From Tenacibaculum skagerrakense (GTDB lineage Bacteria; Bacteroidota; Bacteroidia; Flavobacteriales; Flavobacteriaceae): DNA of 56,406 bases. The notes below the pieces were generated by a model that did no database searches, was not told where the DNA came from, and saw only the letters and a list, made by a program, of their open reading frames with translations. Positions 52,728 through 56,406 of this stretch are shown here, piece after piece (positions within the stretch are counted from its first letter, which is position 1; the number at the start of each line of letters is the position of its first letter). The stretch covers positions 1 through 56,406 of the forward strand of contig NZ_SLXM01000012.1 in assembly GCF_004345825.1 (NCBI RefSeq). The letters run 5' to 3'. A program made the translations under genes and the position numbers.

Positions 52728-54066
52728 ATGAGTTTTAAACATCTAATAATTACAATTTTATTTTTTCAAATAATTAATAGTCAAACTCAAAATTCGGGAG
52801 ATATAAAAAACATTGTCTCAAAAGTTTTAAATGAGAAAAGAGAAATTAAAGTTTTATTACCAACAGATTATTCTAAAGAAAATAAATATCCAGTTGTCTA
52901 TATTACAGATGCTAATTATAATTTTGAGATTGCATCAAGTTATTTAACACAACTTATAAAATTCAATTCTATACCAAAAACTATATTGGTAGGTATCCCT
53001 CAAAAAGATAGAGGAAATGAACTTGATATTTTTTGGAGCAAAAATGGAATTAGATTCAAAAATTTCATCTTTAATGAAGTTATTCCGTTAATTAATAGCG
53101 AATATGCAACATCAGGTTTTAATACAATAATTGGACATTCAGACGGAGCCGAATACAATCACTTATTAATGATGGAAAAAGATAATCCTTTTAGAGGATT
53201 TATAAACATTAGTGAGAATCTTTACAATGATGTTAGTAATAACATTTCAACTTATTTTAAAGACTATAAAGGTGAGAAGCTTTATTATTTTATTGCTAAT
53301 GCAGAATATGACACACAAGATAGAATTGATGCAGGAAAATCAATTGAAAAGTTGTTTCTAAAAAGTAAAAATGAAAGAATTAAGTTTATAAAAAAAAACC
53401 TATAATGCCGACCACCAAAATGTACCTTCAAAATCACTGTTAGATGGATTATTGTTTGTTTTTCAAGATTATCGAAACTGCTTGAATTATCAAAATTTTA
53501 AAGATTATGTAGAAAATTATCAGAATGATATTTATATAAATTATGGTTTTAGCCCAAATCTAAATGAGAATGACATTGATTTCTTTTTTGGAAAAATCAT
53601 TGATGACAAGGACATAGAAATGTATGAATACTTAATAGACTATACTTCAAAAAAAGGTGTGTTTTTTTCTAACACTTTAGATAGAGCCAATCAATACTTT
53701 TATATGGAGGAATATCCTAAAACAATTGAGTTTTGGAATAAGACTGTAGATGAATTCAAAGATATTTCGCCTCGTGTATTTTATTTTAATTTTACAAAAG
53801 CTATTGACGCCTATTTACATCTAAATAACCCAAATGGAGCAATTAAATTTTTAGAAAAGTGCAAAAAAAGATTACCCGAACATAAACTTTCTTTTAATTA
53901 CTTTATTGCAAAAACTGCGTTAGAAAATAAAGTAAAGAAAAGAATTGGAAAGAAATATTTAAAGTATTGTGAGGAAAATTACACTGAAAACAGATACTTC
54001 AAAATGAAAGATTTGATTAAACTGAAAGAAAAACAAATAACTGTGCACAACAAAGCGTGTAATTAA
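52728..54066 (+). pseudogene. Frameshifted secreted esterase with TPR-like C-terminus
   Basis: Frame one (52728-53405) gives a signal peptide and an alpha/beta-hydrolase of the enterochelin-esterase type: VVYITDANY, then nucleophile motif IGHSDGAEYN. It ends at TAA after an A8 run (53391-53398). In the other frame the protein goes on at once: YNADHQNVPSKSLLDGLLF, with the expected catalytic His, and a TPR-like helical part to 54066 (EEYPKTIEFWNK). Removing one A restores a single gene of about 445 codons. So it is a mutation, a phase-variable gene or a sequencing error. The stop codon lies inside the following attC. Confidence 0.8.
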
Positions 54067-54188
54067 TTGCTGCTGTCCCGAAGCTTCGGGACCTCAGCGG
54101 AAATTCAATCTTATTAATTATCTTTCCGCAACATTGGAAAACGACTCGCGTCCTTTCACGCAAAAAATCATACACAAATACGTTGTGC
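54045..54188 (+). repeat. attC-like site, family A with palindrome
   Basis: 144 bp from GCACAAC to GTTGTGC, with the same 18-bp palindrome. Its first 22 bases are also the end of the esterase-TPR reading frame. Confidence 0.85.
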
Positions 54189-54215
54189 TTCATTATGACA
54201 AACTGCTAACCAATA

Positions 54216-54344
54216 ATGAAGTTCTTTAGAAAAATTATACAAAATACACTCACTCGGGTAAAATTTAAAAATATTTTAAACATATTCTTGGAGAAATTAT
54301 TATTTACTTTTGAATCTTACAAGAAAAGAGTTTCTAATTCATGA
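54216..54344 (+). CDS. Small basic protein, 42 residues
   Basis: A short frame (MKFFRKIIQNTLTRVKFKNI at the start, SYKKRVSNS at the end). Its stop overlaps the next start as ATGA at 54341, the usual sign of coupled translation. Amphipathic and basic; it may lie on the membrane. No family recognised. Confidence 0.5.
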   Translation: MKFFRKIIQNTLTRVKFKNILNIFLEKLLFTFESYKKRVSNS

Positions 54345-55177
54345 TTACTACACAACAAACCAAAAATAAAGTAAAAACAGCATGGCATAAATTTATCAGT
54401 AGTTCTGCATGGAGTTGGATTCAGAAAGCAATTATATTGATGGTTTTCTCTTTAGTGGTAAATCATTTAGCAACGCGCGATAGTTTTCCAGATAGTGAAT
54501 CGTATAGATTCCCTATAGAAGGTTTTCTGTCGTCTATTGTTTTATTTATTCTCATTGGAATCATAGCTTATCTTAATTTTAAATTTTACAAGAAAAAATA
54601 TTTCTCTAAAAAGATAGAAATTATAACCATCGTATGGTTTATGGCTTCTACTCTAGGATATATTACAATCATGTATATTCCTGTAAATATTATTTTCAAT
54701 AAAGTTGCAGATGGACAGACAGAGTTCTATTATTTATTAATCGGTTTGCTAATCTCCTTATTGGTGAGTTTTATTTTCATAGGTTTATGGTATGCACAAG
54801 ACATATACAATTTATATAAGTTATCCATAAAAGATGCTGAAATTACTATTGAAAGCGGCGCGAAAATGACGAAGCTTACCTATGAAAATATTGCGTGCTT
54901 TTACAGCGAAAACAAAATTGTATATACGGTTCAAAATAATGGCACAACAATCAGCACCGATTTTACATTGAATGAGCTCGAAGAAAAAATAAACGATCAA
55001 TTGTTTTTTAGAGCCAATAGGCAAATTATTATTCACAAAGATGCTATAGCCCAAATTGAAAAAATCGAAAATAGCAAGTTGCGTATTCGATTAAAAGCTT
55101 CCATTGAAAACGATGCGATTGCTGAAATCAATATCAGTCGTTACAAACGAAAAGCATTTATGAATTGGTTTCAATAA
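54341..55177 (+). CDS. LytTR-domain membrane regulator
   Basis: A 278-residue protein: four membrane helices (about residues 27-45, 62-82, 93-115 and 128-152) and a C-terminal LytTR DNA-binding domain (about 170-278: FFRANRQIIIHKDAI, then ISRYKRKAFMNWF). A membrane-bound transcription regulator that probably answers to an envelope signal and may control the CPBP gene 121 bases downstream. Such regulators are unusual cargo for an integron cassette. Confidence 0.85.
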   Translation: MITTQQTKNKVKTAWHKFISSSAWSWIQKAIILMVFSLVVNHLATRDSFPDSESYRFPIEGFLSSIVLFILIGIIAYLNFKFYKKKYFSKKIEIITIVWFMASTLGYITIMYIPVNIIFNKVADGQTEFYYLLIGLLISLLVSFIFIGLWYAQDIYNLYKLSIKDAEITIESGAKMTKLTYENIACFYSENKIVYTVQNNGTTISTDFTLNELEEKINDQLFFRANRQIIIHKDAIAQIEKIENSKLRIRLKASIENDAIAEINISRYKRKAFMNWFQ

Positions 55178-55298
55178 AACATAACAAAAACTAGCAACTA
55201 TTCAGTTATAAATTTACTACCATTCAGTAAAAACAAAAGTATTTAAAGGGATTATCAGAGATTTTGTTCATTATTTCGCTTAGAATTTAAAATTAAAA

Positions 55299-55964
55299 AT
55301 GATGAATAAAATTACCTTACAACAAACATTAATTCCATTAATCACAATGGCGATTATTTATTTCATATACTTTGGACCAATCAACAGAACACCTTTTGAA
55401 AATATAATTATCTCTATAATCATCATTATAGCTAATTATATAGAATACAAAGGAAAACCATTTTCAGCACTTGGTTTTCAACGTGCAAAATTCAACGCAA
55501 AAAATCTTCTTATTTTTGCCCCATTGGTAGCTATAGTACTCTTTGTTTTTTATGTCATTGCAATAGTTCCTGGAATCGAGATGTTAACAGGAATTCCTAT
55601 TGATTATTCGAGTATGAGCCAATTGAAAGGGAACCTTCAACTCACCATCGTCTGGTTATTATTAGTATGGGCTACAGCAGGATTTGGAGAAGAAATTATT
55701 TTTAGAGGTTTTTTTATGCGACAATTTGTCAAATTCTTTGGAGAAAGCAAAATTAGCATAGTGTTTAATATTGTCCTAGTTACTGGATTTTTCGGCTTTA
55801 TGCACAGTCAACAAGGCATTACAGGACAACTTGTTACTTGGATTACCGGAGCACTTATAGCTCTGATATTCTACTTACGCAAATACGATTTGTGGTTTGT
55901 TATTGCCGTACACGGTTTTTTTAACACTATAGCTTTAATTTGTATCTACTTTGGCTTGGCGTAA
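55299..55964 (+). CDS. CPBP-family intramembrane protease
   Basis: A 221-residue membrane protein with the family motifs: EEIIFRGFF (about 130-138), GFMHSQQG (His, about 167) and VIAVHGFFNT (about 199-208). CPBP (Abi) proteases cut within the membrane; bacterial members are linked to bacteriocin immunity and maturation. Second full-size gene in the same cassette as the LytTR regulator, a likely pair. Confidence 0.85.
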   Translation: MMNKITLQQTLIPLITMAIIYFIYFGPINRTPFENIIISIIIIIANYIEYKGKPFSALGFQRAKFNAKNLLIFAPLVAIVLFVFYVIAIVPGIEMLTGIPIDYSSMSQLKGNLQLTIVWLLLVWATAGFGEEIIFRGFFMRQFVKFFGESKISIVFNIVLVTGFFGFMHSQQGITGQLVTWITGALIALIFYLRKYDLWFVIAVHGFFNTIALICIYFGLA

Positions 55965-56045
55965 AGATAATTATAAATATCTCTAGCACTTTTTTTAATC
56001 ATTGTAAGTATTTTAAAAATTTTATTTTATTTTAAAATAACGAAA

Positions 56046-56190
56046 GTACAACACCGTGTATAATTAATTGCGGCTGTCCCGAAGTTTCGGGACCTCGCCG
56101 GAAATTCAATCTTATTAATTATCTTTCCGCAACAACGGAAAAGAACTTGCGTCCTTTTCCCGCAAAAAATCATACACAAATACGTTGTCA
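56046..56190 (+). repeat. attC-like site, family A with palindrome
   Basis: 145 bp from GTACAAC to GTTGTCA; the palindrome here reads GTCCCGAAGTTTCGGGAC, with one mismatch. The opening box does not match its cassette start (GTTGTGC) at one base. Confidence 0.8.
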
Positions 56191-56196
56191 ATAATT

Positions 56197-56406
56197 ATGA
56201 AAAGAAAAATTCTTATTCTAAAGCTGTCCTTTATAATCTCCTTAAGTTTTGCTCAAGCCGAATTATATTACCCAGAATTTAATGATAATATCAAGAAGGG
56301 AACATATGAAGGTAAAAGTCTTTCGAAAGAGTATTTGAACTTAGACTTACCAATAATAAAATCTAATTTAATACGTCTAAACCCTAAAATATATTCTGAT
56401 TTCTTA
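56197..56406 (+). CDS. Secreted hypothetical protein (3-prime truncated)
   Basis: 70 codons are visible. A signal peptide (LILKLSFIISLSFAQ) is followed by a mature part with ELYYPEFNDNIKKG. The start lies seven bases after the GTTGTCA core. The gene runs out of the window, so its family cannot be judged. Confidence 0.6.
   Translation, partial: MKRKILILKLSFIISLSFAQAELYYPEFNDNIKKGTYEGKSLSKEYLNLDLPIIKSNLIRLNPKIYSDFL

Larger units (their letters stand above)
51862..56406 (+). mobile_element. Integron-like gene-cassette array, right part
   Basis: Cassettes start after the G of GTT at 51972, 52700, 54182 and 56184. The last runs out of the window. All genes are on the plus strand, as in the left part. 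The closing sites here are family A with an 18-bp palindrome. Confidence 0.85.

Overview
The window looks like low-GC chromosomal DNA of a Bacteroidetes bacterium, most likely a marine flavobacterium. The signs are a type IX secretion (T9SS) C-terminal sorting domain, the promoter form TTTG-N19-TAnnTTTG, AT-rich codon use, and many Cys-type lipoproteins and signal peptides. I saw no rRNA, tRNA or CRISPR array.

Regions 1-19840 and 51862-56406 form one integron-like gene-cassette array, split in two. All its genes lie on the plus strand. They are small, mostly unrelated to each other, and separated by about 27 attC-like sites of 130-145 bp in seven sequence families. Each site starts with a box ending in AAC and ends with a box starting with GTT. 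The first 7-12 bases of a cassette (for example GTTACCACAC) are complementary to the last bases of the same cassette (GTGTGGTAAC), not to its neighbours. This is what excision and insertion as separate circles would leave. Six units are the same roughly 600-bp cassette without a gene. Cargo includes candidate phage-defence proteins (a DUF4209-like HEPN protein, a smaller HEPN-motif protein, an AbiJ_NTD4-type protein, a DUF2075 helicase with a nuclease-like N-terminus), a barstar-like inhibitor, a YcxB-like membrane protein, several lipoproteins, a broken esterase-TPR gene, a LytTR membrane protein and a CPBP protease. No integron integrase lies in the window.

Between the two halves, 19841-51877 is a 32-kb mobile element inserted inside an attC site. 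Near-identical 16-bp sequences (one mismatch) bound it, a phage-type tyrosine recombinase lies at the right end, and paired direct repeats with 12-bp spacing lie near both ends. From left to right it holds: a small plus-strand membrane/lipoprotein module and an XRE regulator with a promoter switch; a secreted Sel1/T9SS protein, a large secreted protein with an HNH-like C-terminus and small genes that may be immunity genes; a long minus-strand operon (29657-40219) with an ArdC-like metallopeptidase/RecA-like ATPase, a GH108 muramidase, a transglutaminase-like protein and many small proteins with one membrane anchor; a type III restriction-modification operon with a small gene between mod and res; and a replication/regulation block with a winged-helix protein, tandem HTH domains, a CI-like repressor and the integrase. 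I recognise no terminase, portal, HK97-type capsid, tail, relaxase or conjugation gene. The minus-strand operon is therefore the best candidate for an undescribed system, perhaps a non-tailed temperate virus or a virus satellite.

The cassettes probably depend on read-through or outside promoters, since I found no consensus promoter in the attC sites. The element appears to control itself with two regulators, each next to a promoter region with TATATTTG boxes.
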